DNA of 64,000 nucleotides from Bog-756 sp963812525. GTDB taxonomy: Bacteria; Actinomycetota; Acidimicrobiia; Acidimicrobiales; RAAP-2. The notes beneath the pieces are model-generated. The model was not told the origin of the DNA. It searched no databases and saw only the letters and a program-made list of their open reading frames with translations. This document shows positions 8,685 to 16,979 of this stretch, in pieces. The stretch lies in NCBI GenBank assembly GCA_963812525.1, contig CAWEVL010000009.1, forward strand, positions 620,001-684,000. Direction: 5' to 3'. Made by a program: the position numbers and the translations under genes. Position 1 is the stretch's first letter. Each line of letters begins with the position of its first letter.

Positions 8685-9135
8685 ATGCACACGCCGAGCA
8701 CCCTTCCCGACGGGCCGACCGTGGTCTACACCGACGGCTCCTGCCGGGGGAACCCCGGGCCCGGGGGGTGGGCCTGGGCGGTGGACGGCGGTCCGTCGGA
8801 CAGCGGGAGGTGAGGCCCACACCACCAACCAGCGGATGGAGGTCACCGCGGTGGTGCGGGCCCTCGAGGCCCTTCCCGGGCCGGTGCACGTGGTGAGCGA
8901 CTCGACGTACGTGGTCAACTGCTTCCGCAACCAGTGGTGGGTGGGCTGGAAGCGTCGGGGCTGGCGCAATACGCAGGGCAAGCCCGTCGCCAACCAGGAC
9001 CTGTGGCAGGAGTTGCTGGCCCTGGCCCTCGACCCCGGTCGTCCGGTGACCTTCGCCTGGGTGAAGGGGCACTCCGGGGACCGGATGAACGACCTGGTCG
9101 ATCTGTTGGCCACCGAGGCCGCCGACCGGCAGTAG
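8685..9135 (+). pseudogene. rnhA: Ribonuclease HI, interrupted by a one-base frameshift
   Basis: RNase HI cuts the RNA strand of RNA-DNA hybrids. The N-terminal 42 codons (8685-8813) read VVYTDGSCRGNPGPGGWAWAV and stop at TGA 8811. The rest, GEAHTTNQRMEVTAVVRAL to the end at 9135, continues in the +1 frame. All catalytic positions are present across the two frames: Asp in YTDGS, Glu in RMEV, Asp in VSDSTYV, His in GHSGD and Asp in MNDLVD. The canonical SGGEAHTTN joint is broken at AGCGGGAGGTGAG, about 8801-8813, consistent with one extra base. It is either an assembly error or a recent lesion. A CATGCT hexamer lies 6 nt before the ATG, a possible leaderless promoter. Confidence 0.85.
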
Positions 9136-9188
9136 CCCGCCCTGGCCCGGGCCCCAGGCCCCGTTTGGGTTCCCCGGCCACCCTCCCG

Positions 9189-9194
9189 TAACCT
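9189..9194 (+). promoter_or_regulatory. -10 element TAACCT, leaderless-type
   Basis: TAACCT ends 6 nt before ATG 9201; there is no Shine-Dalgarno sequence in the gap. Confidence 0.5.
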
Positions 9195-9200
9195 GCTGAC

Positions 9201-9968
9201 ATGGAGATCCAAGGAAGTTCAGCAATCATCACCGGCGCCGCGTCGGGCCTTGGCGAGGCCACCGCCCGCAACCTGGCCGCCCGGGGCGTGCGGGTCACGG
9301 TGTTCGACCGCAACGAGGAGCGCGGCAAGGAGGTGGCGGCCGAGATCGGGGCCAACGCCAACTTCATCGCCGGCGACGTCACCGAGCCCGACGACTGCCA
9401 GAAGGCGGTGGACCAGGCGGCCGAGGGGGGCAACCTCCGCATCGCCGTCAACTGCGCCGGCACCGGCTGGGTCGGCCGGGTGATCAACCGTGACGGCTCC
9501 CCCCACGACCTCCAGCCGTTCCAGTTCATTCAGAACCTCAACGTCGTCGGCACCTTCAACGTGATGACCAAGGCCGCCTCGGTCATCGCCACGGTCGAGC
9601 CCCAGGAGAACGGAGAGCGGGGCGTCATCGTCAACACGGCCTCGGTGGCCGCCTTCGACGGGCAGATCGGCCAGTTGGCCTACTCGGCATCCAAGGGTGC
9701 CATCGTGGGCATGACGCTCCCGGCGGCCCGGGACCTGGCGGTGGTGGGCATCCGGGTGCTGGCCATCGCCCCGGGATTGTTCAACACGCCCCTGCTGGCC
9801 ATGCTGCCCGACGAGGCCCGCAACGAGTTGGCCAAGTCGGTCAACTTCCCCAAGCGGCTGGGCAACCCGGCGGAGTTCGGCGAGTTGGTGGCCCACATCG
9901 CGGCCAACAGCTACCTCAACGCCGAGGTCATCCGCCTGGACGGCGGCATCCGGATGCCGCCCAAGTAG
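9201..9968 (+). CDS. SDR family dehydrogenase, 3-hydroxyacyl-CoA dehydrogenase type II-like
   Basis: 255 residues of the classical short-chain dehydrogenase fold. The nucleotide motif is TGAASGLG (residues 11-18), with Asp in VFDRNEERG at the end of beta-2 favouring NAD(H). NCAG and the catalytic Ser/Tyr/Lys set (NTASVAAFDGQIGQLAYSASKGA) are intact. The overall pattern, including VEPQENGERGVIVNTASVAAFDGQIGQLAYSASKG and the short C-terminal RLDGGIRMPPK, is closest to type II 3-hydroxyacyl-CoA dehydrogenases used in beta-oxidation. It stands as a single gene with its own leaderless-type promoter. Confidence 0.88.
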   Translation: MEIQGSSAIITGAASGLGEATARNLAARGVRVTVFDRNEERGKEVAAEIGANANFIAGDVTEPDDCQKAVDQAAEGGNLRIAVNCAGTGWVGRVINRDGSPHDLQPFQFIQNLNVVGTFNVMTKAASVIATVEPQENGERGVIVNTASVAAFDGQIGQLAYSASKGAIVGMTLPAARDLAVVGIRVLAIAPGLFNTPLLAMLPDEARNELAKSVNFPKRLGNPAEFGELVAHIAANSYLNAEVIRLDGGIRMPPK

Positions 9969-10103
9969 CCGGGCATTGCTCAGGCCCGTGGGGGTCGGCC
10001 GCTCCGGGAAGCCCAGGGTGTGGGAGGGTGCCGGTCCGACGGGTGGCTGGCAGCCGGTCCGACGGGTGGCCGCCGGGTCGGCGGTAGTGTCGCCGACAGC
10101 GCC

Positions 10104-11099
10104 ATGACCTCCACCGCCTCGACAACGTCCCCCGCCGGATCGACGGGGGGTGACGCCATCATCCGAACCGTCGCCCTCACCAAGGTCTATTCCGGGTCGG
10201 CGATCCGAGCCGTCGACAGCCTGGACCTCGAGGTGGCCCCCGGAGAGATCTTCGGTCTCCTGGGGCCCAACGGTGCGGGCAAGACCACGACCGCGGGCAT
10301 GCTCACCACCCGGGTGATCCCGACGTCGGGAGCGGCCACCGTCGGCGGGGTCGACGTGGTGGCCCACCCGGCCCTGGCCAAGCAGATCCTCGGGATCGTC
10401 AGCCAGCAGAACACCCTCGACCGGCAGTTGACCGTGTGGGAGAACCTCTACTTTCACGGCCGCCTGTTCGGCATCCCGGCCCGGGAGTCACGACGCACGG
10501 CCGACGAACTACTCGAGCAGTTCCAACTGGAACGGTGGTCGGGGGCCTCGGTCTACGCCTTGTCCGGAGGGATGGCCCAGCGGCTGATGGTGGCCCGGGC
10601 CATCTTCCACCGCCCGGCGGTGCTCTTCCTCGACGAGCCGACGGCGGGACTGGACCCGCAGAGCCGGCTGGCCCTGTGGGACACCCTGCGGTCCCTCAAT
10701 GCCGAGGGGCAGACCATTCTCCTGACCACCCACTACATGGAGGAGGCCGACCAGCTGTGTGGGCGGGTGGCCATCATGGACCGCGGGAGGATCCTGGCCC
10801 TGGACACCCCGACCGCCCTCAAGCAGCAGGTCGATGCCGACACCATCGTCACGGTGATCGCCGGCGGCGACCCCACCGAGCTGGCCCGTGTCCTCACCGA
10901 GCGGATCGACGGGGTGACCCGTTCCCGGACCATCGAGCACGGCGCCGAGCTGCACGTGAAGGGCCAGGACCGTCTGCTCCCGCGGGTCGTGAGCGCCGCC
11001 GAGGACGCCGGGTTCCCGGTGCTCGACCTCTCGGTCACCGAGCCCACGTTGGAGACCGTCTTCATCAACCTGACCGGCAAGGAGCTGCGGGAGGGATGA
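10104..11099 (+). CDS. ABC transporter ATP-binding protein, DrrA-like
   Basis: 331 residues. The ATPase of an ABC-2 type exporter: Walker A GPNGAGKTTT, Q-loop VSQQNTLDRQLTVWENLYFHGRLFG, signature LSGGMAQRL, Walker B VLFLDEPTAGLDPQ and the switch His in LLTTHYMEEADQLC. The C-terminal 90 residues form the extra domain typical of DrrA/NodI-like drug or polyketide exporters. The start is set at ATG 10104, 13 nt after a TAGTGT hexamer; the longer frame from 10020 lacks homologous sequence. The stop overlaps the permease ATG (ATGA), so the two are translationally coupled. The transported substrate is unknown. Confidence 0.92.
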   Translation: MTSTASTTSPAGSTGGDAIIRTVALTKVYSGSAIRAVDSLDLEVAPGEIFGLLGPNGAGKTTTAGMLTTRVIPTSGAATVGGVDVVAHPALAKQILGIVSQQNTLDRQLTVWENLYFHGRLFGIPARESRRTADELLEQFQLERWSGASVYALSGGMAQRLMVARAIFHRPAVLFLDEPTAGLDPQSRLALWDTLRSLNAEGQTILLTTHYMEEADQLCGRVAIMDRGRILALDTPTALKQQVDADTIVTVIAGGDPTELARVLTERIDGVTRSRTIEHGAELHVKGQDRLLPRVVSAAEDAGFPVLDLSVTEPTLETVFINLTGKELREG

Positions 11100-11977
11100 G
11101 CGCGCTGGAGGCCGGGGCCGCATCCAGGGTCCTGCACGTCCGCCCGACCCGGACGACGTTCGTGGCGGGCCGCACGGCGCTGTGGGCCCTCATCCTCCGG
11201 GACCTGGTGGTCCTGCGGAAGCACTGGCTCGAGTTCATCATCCGGGTGCTGGTGCAGCCGTTCCTCCTGTGCTTCGTCTTCCTCTATGTGTTCCCGAAGA
11301 TCGGGCAGGGCATCGGTGGTGGCGGTGGCCCGTTGGCCGAATCGGCCTTCGCCACGCTGCTGGTCCCCGGTGTGGTGGGGATCTCCATCCTCTTCCAGGG
11401 CGTGCAGTCCGTGGCTCTGGTGATGTCCCAGGAGTTCGGCTTCACCCGTGAGATCGAGGACCGGGTCCAGGCACCCTGCCCCATCTGGTTGGTGGCCATG
11501 GCCAAGGTCCTGTCCGGGGCGGTGCAGGGCCTCATCTCGGCCGTCATTGTCCTGCCCATCGCCTCGGTGGTCCATGCCAAGGGGGTCGAGGCCCACCTCT
11601 CCCTGCACTGGTGGATCATCGTCACCCTGGTTCCTCTGGCCTGCGTGACGATGGCCTCGCTGGGCCTGTTGCTCGGGACCAGTTTCGAACCGCGCAACAT
11701 CGGTCTCATGTTCGGGTTCATCATCCTTCCCGTCACCTTCCTCGGAGGGACCTACTACGAGTGGACCCGGCTGTCCCCCATCGAGGCGGGCGGTTGGCAC
11801 TGGCTCCAGATCCTGGTGCTGATCAACCCGCTGATCTACGTCAACGAGGGAATGCGAGCGGCCTTGACCAACGCACCGCACATGCATCTCTTCGTGGTCT
11901 ACCCGGTCCTGACCGGCTTCCTGGCCCTGTTCCTCGGCATCGGACTGCGCAATTTCCGTCGGCGGGTGCAGTCCTGA
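11096..11977 (+). CDS. ABC-2 type transporter permease, DrrB-like
   Basis: 293 residues with about six membrane segments: 42-61 (IIRVLVQPFLLCFVFLYVF), 80-100, about 140-160, about 175-195, about 205-225 and the last near 265-285. The cytoplasmic loop after the second helix (QEFGFTREIEDRVQAPCPIWLVAMAKVLSG) and the YYEWTRLSPIE...NPLIYVNEGMRAAL segment are characteristic of ABC-2/DrrB permeases. It forms an exporter with the upstream ATPase, whose stop codon overlaps this ATG by four bases. The substrate cannot be inferred; no biosynthetic cluster is adjacent. Confidence 0.9.
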   Translation: MSALEAGAASRVLHVRPTRTTFVAGRTALWALILRDLVVLRKHWLEFIIRVLVQPFLLCFVFLYVFPKIGQGIGGGGGPLAESAFATLLVPGVVGISILFQGVQSVALVMSQEFGFTREIEDRVQAPCPIWLVAMAKVLSGAVQGLISAVIVLPIASVVHAKGVEAHLSLHWWIIVTLVPLACVTMASLGLLLGTSFEPRNIGLMFGFIILPVTFLGGTYYEWTRLSPIEAGGWHWLQILVLINPLIYVNEGMRAALTNAPHMHLFVVYPVLTGFLALFLGIGLRNFRRRVQS

Positions 11978-12217
11978 GCCAGCAGCTGACCACGGGCGGG
12001 CACCGCGCCCGGCGAGGCGGCCGTCGAGGCCGGGAGGCAGGGCCTCGCCACGTCGCCGATGGTCCCGGCGTGGGGCGGAGGCCGGTGGCCGGCTGACCGG
12101 ACGTCGTGCCGCCGCTGACGCCGGACCGCCACCCGCCGGTTACCTGCCGGTACGAGGTGAATCCCGACGGCGGACCGGTAGGCTGGGCCCGGTTCGCGCA
12201 GAGGGCGTGACCACTGG
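11978..12217 (+). promoter_or_regulatory. Intergenic region with probable lpdA operon promoter
   Basis: 240 bp without a convincing gene. A -10-like TAGGCT at 12179-12184 would put the transcript start near 12191 and leave about 27 nt of leader before ATG 12218. An AGAGGG in that leader is the only upstream Shine-Dalgarno candidate. A much better one (GGAGGTGA) lies just inside the coding sequence, but no usable start follows it at proper distance. Confidence 0.4.
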
Positions 12218-13744
12218 ATGGAGGTGATTCCCACGACACCCGAGGTGGCATTGGATTCAGCGGCATCGGGGGGAGTCGACCAGGGGATCGACCGGGGGAA
12301 CAGCGAGCAGGACCCGACCGAGACGAGCTTCGACCTGGTCGTCATCGGTGGGGGTCCCGGCGGGTACGCCACCGCCCTCTACGGCTCGGCGGCCGGCCTG
12401 TCCGTGGCCATCGTGGAGCTCGACAAGGTCGGGGGCACCTGTCTGCACCGCGGGTGCGTACCGGCCAAGGAGTTCCTCGAGACCGCCGCGGTGTTCCGGA
12501 CGGTGGCCGGATCGAGTCAGTTCGGGGTCACGGCCGGCACCGACCAGCCCATCGCCCCGGTGGTCGACTTCTCGGTGAGCCAGGCCCGCAAGCAGCAGGT
12601 GGTGGACACGCTGTTCAAGGGGCTCGCCGGCCTGCTGGCGGGGCGAGGGGTCACCGTGTTCAGTGGCAGCGGTACGCTGCTGCCCGACCACCGGGTGCAG
12701 GTTTCCGGCAACGACGGCTCGACCACCGAGATCTCCGGGACCGACGTGGTGCTGGCCGCCGGCTCCGTGCCCCGCACCATCCCCGGGTTCGACATCGACG
12801 GGACGCTGGTGATGACCTCCGACGAGGTGCTGGCCCTCGAAGAGCTTCCCGCCTCGGTGGCGGTGGTCGGCGGCGGGGCGATCGGCTGCGAGTTCGCTTC
12901 GATGCTGAGCGATCTGGGCTGCACGGTGACCGTCTTCGAGGCACTTCCGAGCATCCTCAACGGCTGCGACGAGGACGTGGTGAAGACGGTGGCCCGTTCC
13001 TTCCGCCGGCGCGGCATCGACGTGAAGGCCGGCGTCCAGCTCCAGGGCCACACCCCTGATCCCTCGGGACACGGCACCGTGGTCTCCTACAACGACGGCG
13101 AGAAGCTGGCTGTGGACGCCGTGGTGGTCTCCGTCGGCCGGCGCCCCCGCTCCGAGGGCCTGGTGGCTCCGGGGACCGGCGTGGTGGTGGACGACCGGGG
13201 GTTCGTGGTCACCGACCCCACCATGCGGACCGGTGCCGACGGGGTGTGGGCCGTGGGTGACGTGGTGGCCGGGACCCCACAGCTGGCCCACGTGGGCTTC
13301 GCCGAGGGCATCGTCGTGGTCAAGGCCATCCTGGGTGAGCCGGTGGTGCCGGTGGACTACGACCGGGTCCCGTGGGCCATCTACTGCCACCCCGAGGTGG
13401 CCTACGCCGGCCTCACCGAGGCGGCGGCCACCGAGGCCGGATTCGACGTGGTGGTGAAGAAGGACCCCTTCGGGGGCAACAGCCGGGCCCGCATCATCGG
13501 GGAGACCGAGGGTCTCGTCAAGGTGGTGGCCGAACGCCGGCCCGACGGGTCCACCGGGCGCATCCTCGGTGTCCACATGGTCGGGCCCTGGGTCACCGAA
13601 CAGCTCGGTGCCGGATACCTGGCCGTCAACTGGGAGGCCACCGCCAACGAGGTGGCGCAGTTCATCCAGCCACACCCCTCGCTGTCCGAGACGTTCGGCG
13701 AGACGGTACTGGCCCTGACCGGAAGGGGACTCCACGTTGCCTGA
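12218..13744 (+). CDS. lpdA: Dihydrolipoyl dehydrogenase (E3)
   Basis: 508 residues. E3 reoxidises the dihydrolipoyl group of E2 with FAD and NAD+. The FAD-binding GGGPGGYATAL is near residue 44. The redox disulfide is C75/C80 in GGTCLHRGCVPAK, where the usual Asn-Val/Ile are replaced by His-Arg. The NAD motif is GGGAIGCEFASML, the second FAD motif is VWAVGDVVAGTPQLAHVGFAEG, and the C-terminal catalytic pair lies in PHPSLSETFGE. An N-terminal extension of about 35 polar residues precedes the fold, so the true start may be somewhat downstream. It overlaps the E2 gene by 8 bp, forming an operon with E2 and lipB-lipA. Confidence 0.92.
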   Translation: MEVIPTTPEVALDSAASGGVDQGIDRGNSEQDPTETSFDLVVIGGGPGGYATALYGSAAGLSVAIVELDKVGGTCLHRGCVPAKEFLETAAVFRTVAGSSQFGVTAGTDQPIAPVVDFSVSQARKQQVVDTLFKGLAGLLAGRGVTVFSGSGTLLPDHRVQVSGNDGSTTEISGTDVVLAAGSVPRTIPGFDIDGTLVMTSDEVLALEELPASVAVVGGGAIGCEFASMLSDLGCTVTVFEALPSILNGCDEDVVKTVARSFRRRGIDVKAGVQLQGHTPDPSGHGTVVSYNDGEKLAVDAVVVSVGRRPRSEGLVAPGTGVVVDDRGFVVTDPTMRTGADGVWAVGDVVAGTPQLAHVGFAEGIVVVKAILGEPVVPVDYDRVPWAIYCHPEVAYAGLTEAAATEAGFDVVVKKDPFGGNSRARIIGETEGLVKVVAERRPDGSTGRILGVHMVGPWVTEQLGAGYLAVNWEATANEVAQFIQPHPSLSETFGETVLALTGRGLHVA

Positions 13745-15158
13745 CGTGACCATGCCGCAGCTGGGCGAGACGGTGACCGAGGGGACCATCACCAAGTGGT
13801 ACAAGGCCGTCGGGGACCAGGTGGCCCGCGACGAGCCGCTGTTCGAGGTGTCCACCGACAAGGTCGACTCCGAGGTGCCCTCGCCGGCCGAGGGCGTCCT
13901 GACCGCCATCCTGGTGGAGGAGGGGGACACCGTCGACGTGGGCGTCACCCTGGCCGTCATCGGCGACGGCGCCTCGCCGAACGGCTCAGCTCCCGGCGAG
14001 GACGCCATCCCGGTTCCGCCGTCTCCCCAAGCCGCCCCGACCCACGAGGCCGCCCCACCCCCCCCTGCTCCGGTGGCGCCGGAGCCCCCGGCCCCGCCCC
14101 CGGTTCCCCGGGCCACCACGGCTCCCCCCGTCACTCCGCCGGCACCGGGTCATCCCCTCAACGGGAACGGCGACGGGCTCGTCCTCTCCCCGGTGGTACG
14201 GAAGCTGCTCAGCGAGCACGGCATCGACTCGAGCCGGATCCGGGGCACAGGCCTCGGTGGGCGCATCACCCGGGGTGACGTGGAGGCGGTGATCGCCGAG
14301 GGGGTCGCCGATGCCGGTGCTGACCCTGCCGCCGCTCCGGCCCGCGTGCCGAGCATCGCCGACCGGCGGCCCCCGGCATCGGCACCGGCGCCCGCGCCCG
14401 TCGCCGTGCCGCCGGTGATGACACCGACCGGCGAACCGGCGGCGGCCCGGGACGAGGTGGTCCCCTTCACCAACATCCGTCGTCGCACGGCCGAGCACAT
14501 GGTGCGGTCCAAAGCCACCTCAGCCCACACGTTGATGGTCAAGGAGGTCGACTACGAACGGGTGGAACAGGTGCGCCGGGCCCACGGTGGGCGGTTCAAG
14601 GCCGAAGAGGGCTTCACGCTCACATACCTGCCCTTTGCCGCCCTGGCCACCGTCGAGGCCCTGGCCGAGTTCCCGCATCTCAACGCCTCGGTGGGCGAGG
14701 AAACGCTGATCATCCACCACGACATCAATCTGGGCATCGCCGTCGATCTCGACAATGAGGGGCTCATCGTCCCGGTGGTCCACAACGCCGAGGAGCTCAA
14801 TCTGCGAGGTATGGCCCGTCGGATCCGTGACGTGGCCGAACGGGCCCGGACCAAGCGGTTGAGCCTCGATGACATCAGCGGGGGCACGTTCTCGATCACC
14901 AACGCCGGGCCGTTCGGGACCCTGATCACGGGGGCCATCATCAACCAGCCCCAGGTGGCCATCTTGTCCACGGACGGTGTGGCCCGGAGGCCAGTCGTGG
15001 TGGAGCTCCCCGACGGCACAGAGTCCATCGCCATCCACTCGGTGGGCCTGGCCGCCATGACCTTCGACCACCGGGCGGTGGACGGTGCCTACGTGGCCCG
15101 GTTCCTGGCCCGGCTCTCCGAGATCCTGAACGAACGTGACTGGGCCGGCGAGCTGTAG
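13737..15158 (+). CDS. Dihydrolipoamide acyltransferase (E2) of a 2-oxoacid dehydrogenase complex
   Basis: 473 residues starting at TTG 13737 after AAGGGG, overlapping the lpdA end. Domains in order: one lipoyl domain (residues 1-78, lipoylated K42 in STDKVDSE), a Pro/Ala-rich linker, the peripheral subunit-binding domain (about 150-185, VRKLLSEHGIDSSRIRGTG), a second linker, and the acyltransferase core with the DHRAVDGAY active site near 444. It transfers the acyl group to CoA. Neighbours suggest that it works with AceE and LpdA as pyruvate dehydrogenase, although annotation pipelines may call it SucB-like. Lipoylation would come from the fused enzyme encoded next. Confidence 0.9.
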   Translation: MPDVTMPQLGETVTEGTITKWYKAVGDQVARDEPLFEVSTDKVDSEVPSPAEGVLTAILVEEGDTVDVGVTLAVIGDGASPNGSAPGEDAIPVPPSPQAAPTHEAAPPPPAPVAPEPPAPPPVPRATTAPPVTPPAPGHPLNGNGDGLVLSPVVRKLLSEHGIDSSRIRGTGLGGRITRGDVEAVIAEGVADAGADPAAAPARVPSIADRRPPASAPAPAPVAVPPVMTPTGEPAAARDEVVPFTNIRRRTAEHMVRSKATSAHTLMVKEVDYERVEQVRRAHGGRFKAEEGFTLTYLPFAALATVEALAEFPHLNASVGEETLIIHHDINLGIAVDLDNEGLIVPVVHNAEELNLRGMARRIRDVAERARTKRLSLDDISGGTFSITNAGPFGTLITGAIINQPQVAILSTDGVARRPVVVELPDGTESIAIHSVGLAAMTFDHRAVDGAYVARFLARLSEILNERDWAGEL

Positions 15159-15200
15159 GCCGGTGGTCGCCGCCGCGCCGGGCCCGCTGGCCGCGCCCTG

Positions 15201-16979
15201 ATGAAGGTCCGCTGGCTGGGGCGGGTGCCCTATCGCGAGGCCTGGGCCGTGCAGCGCTCCATCAGCCGTCACTCCACCGACGACTACCTACTCCTGCTGG
15301 AGCACCCTCCCGTGTACACACTGGGACGGAACGCCGGTCTCGGACACGTGCTGGTGGACCCGGCCACCGTCGGGGCCGAGCTGGTCCGGGTGGACCGGGG
15401 CGGGGACGTCACCTTCCACGGCCCGGGCCAGCTGATCGGCTACCCCCTGATCACCCTGGGCCCCGGACCGCATCACGGTCGGGCCCACGTGCACCGGGTC
15501 GAACAGGTGGTCATCGACGCGCTGGTCCTCCTCGGCCTGCCGGCGGGGCACGTGGGTCGGCTTCCCGGCTACCCGGGGGTCTGGGTCGGCCTGGACGAGC
15601 GCCCGGCCGCCGGATCGGCCGGACCGCGGAAGATCGCCGCCATCGGGGTCCGGACCGCTCGGGGCCGCACCACGCACGGGTTCGCCCTCAACGTGACCAC
15701 CGACCTCGGCATGTTCGGCCACATCGTGCCGTGCGGGATCCCCGACCGGCCCGTCACCTCGCTGGCCGCCGAGGGCCTGACCTGTGGGCTGTCCGAGGTA
15801 CGGGAGGCAGTCGTGGCCGCGGCCGAGGGCGTCTGGGGTCCGGCGGAGGACGTCCAGCTCGTCACGGACGGTCCCTCGTCCGGCCCCGTCGTCGGCCGGG
15901 GGCCCGACGTGCCGGTCGACCCTGGTGCCCGTACCGGAGCCGTCGGTGGCCCCGAGCGGGTCCCGGTGGCCCTGGGCCGACGGGGCGAGGCCAGTCCCCT
16001 CCAGCGTCGACTGGTTCGGGCCGGTGTCGACCCCGACGCCGGCGTGGCCCTGGACCAGCGCAAGCCGCCGTGGCTCCGGGTCCCGGTCACCATGGGGGGC
16101 GACTACCTCGGCCTCAAGCAGGGGCTGCGTGACCTCGATCTCATCACGGTGTGCGAGGAGGCCGGCTGTCCCAACATCTATGAGTGCTGGTCCGACGGCA
16201 CCGCCACGTTCATGATCAACGGGTCGCGCTGCACCCGGGCCTGTGGCTTCTGCCAGGTGGACACCAGCCATCCGCGCCCGCTCGACCCCGGCGAGCCGGA
16301 TCGGGTGGCCGAAGCCGTGCAACGGATGGGCCTGGCCCATGCCGTGATCACCTGCGTGGCCCGCGACGACCTGGCCGACGGCGGCGCCGGTGCGTTCGCC
16401 GAGACCATCGCCGCGGTCCGCCGGCGGTCGCCTCGCACGACCGTCGAGGTGCTGATCTCGGACTGCAAGGGTGACGAACCGTCGCTGCAGACCATCCTCG
16501 ACGCCCGTCCCGACGTCCTCAACCACAACATCGAGACCGTGGCCCGCCTGCAGCGGGCCGTACGGCCGTCGGCCGGCTACGCCCGCTCCCTCGGCGTCCT
16601 GGCCCGGGCCAAGCAGGCCGGCCTCACCACCAAGTCCGGCATCATTCTGGGGATGGGCGAGTACCACCAGGAGGTGCTCTCCACGCTGGCCGACCTGCGG
16701 GCGGTCGGTGTCGACATCGTGACCGTCGGGCAGTATCTGCGGCCCAGCCGCCGGCACCTCCCGGTGGCCCGGTACTGGACGCCGGAGGAGTTCGAATCGG
16801 TGCGCCGGTCGGGGATGGCCCTCGGGTTCGCCCACGTGCAGGCCTCCCCGATGACCCGGTCCAGCTACCACGCCCGCGAAGCCGTCGAGGCCTCGTCCCC
16901 GGGGGCGCCGGGGGCGCCGGGGGCGCATGGGGCAGAGCGAGCGAAGGGGGCGACGATGGCCGCAGGGTCCCCTGTCTGA
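15201..16979 (+). CDS. Bifunctional octanoyltransferase-lipoyl synthase (LipB-LipA fusion)
   Basis: One uninterrupted 592-residue frame carries both steps of lipoate assembly. Residues 1 to about 220 are LipB: HPPVYTLGRN, GGDVTFHGPGQLIGYPL, and the acyl-transfer Lys/Cys pair K144 (RKIAAIGV) and C178 (PCGIPDRPVTS). A low-complexity linker of about 50 residues follows. Residues from about 270 are LipA: auxiliary-cluster cysteines C318/C323/C329 (CEEAGCPNIYEC), radical-SAM cysteines C344/C348/C351 (CTRACGFC) and the terminal RSSY ligand motif. A Gly-Ala-Pro tail ends the protein. LipB and LipA are normally separate but adjacent genes in actinobacteria. No internal stop or shift is seen; internal initiation of LipA cannot be excluded. 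Confidence 0.93.
   Translation: MKVRWLGRVPYREAWAVQRSISRHSTDDYLLLLEHPPVYTLGRNAGLGHVLVDPATVGAELVRVDRGGDVTFHGPGQLIGYPLITLGPGPHHGRAHVHRVEQVVIDALVLLGLPAGHVGRLPGYPGVWVGLDERPAAGSAGPRKIAAIGVRTARGRTTHGFALNVTTDLGMFGHIVPCGIPDRPVTSLAAEGLTCGLSEVREAVVAAAEGVWGPAEDVQLVTDGPSSGPVVGRGPDVPVDPGARTGAVGGPERVPVALGRRGEASPLQRRLVRAGVDPDAGVALDQRKPPWLRVPVTMGGDYLGLKQGLRDLDLITVCEEAGCPNIYECWSDGTATFMINGSRCTRACGFCQVDTSHPRPLDPGEPDRVAEAVQRMGLAHAVITCVARDDLADGGAGAFAETIAAVRRRSPRTTVEVLISDCKGDEPSLQTILDARPDVLNHNIETVARLQRAVRPSAGYARSLGVLARAKQAGLTTKSGIILGMGEYHQEVLSTLADLRAVGVDIVTVGQYLRPSRRHLPVARYWTPEEFESVRRSGMALGFAHVQASPMTRSSYHAREAVEASSPGAPGAPGAHGAERAKGATMAAGSPV

Noticed and set aside
6633..8813. 726-codon plus-strand ORF
   Set aside because: Antisense to aceE; only its last 43 codons are real, being the N-terminal part of RNase HI.
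8801..8840. Separate start for the C-terminal part of RNase HI at ATG 8837
   Set aside because: The SD-like GGGAGGTGA lies more than 20 nt before that ATG and the resulting protein would lack the first catalytic Asp.
12220..12260. Alternative lpdA start after the strong internal GGAGGTGA
   Set aside because: No ATG, GTG or TTG lies at 5-10 nt spacing; the next GTG is 17 nt away.
16895..16930. 9-bp tandem repeat (GGGGGCGCC) at the end of lipB-lipA
   Set aside because: Only about three units encoding Gly-Ala-Pro in a disordered tail; ordinary low complexity at this GC content.
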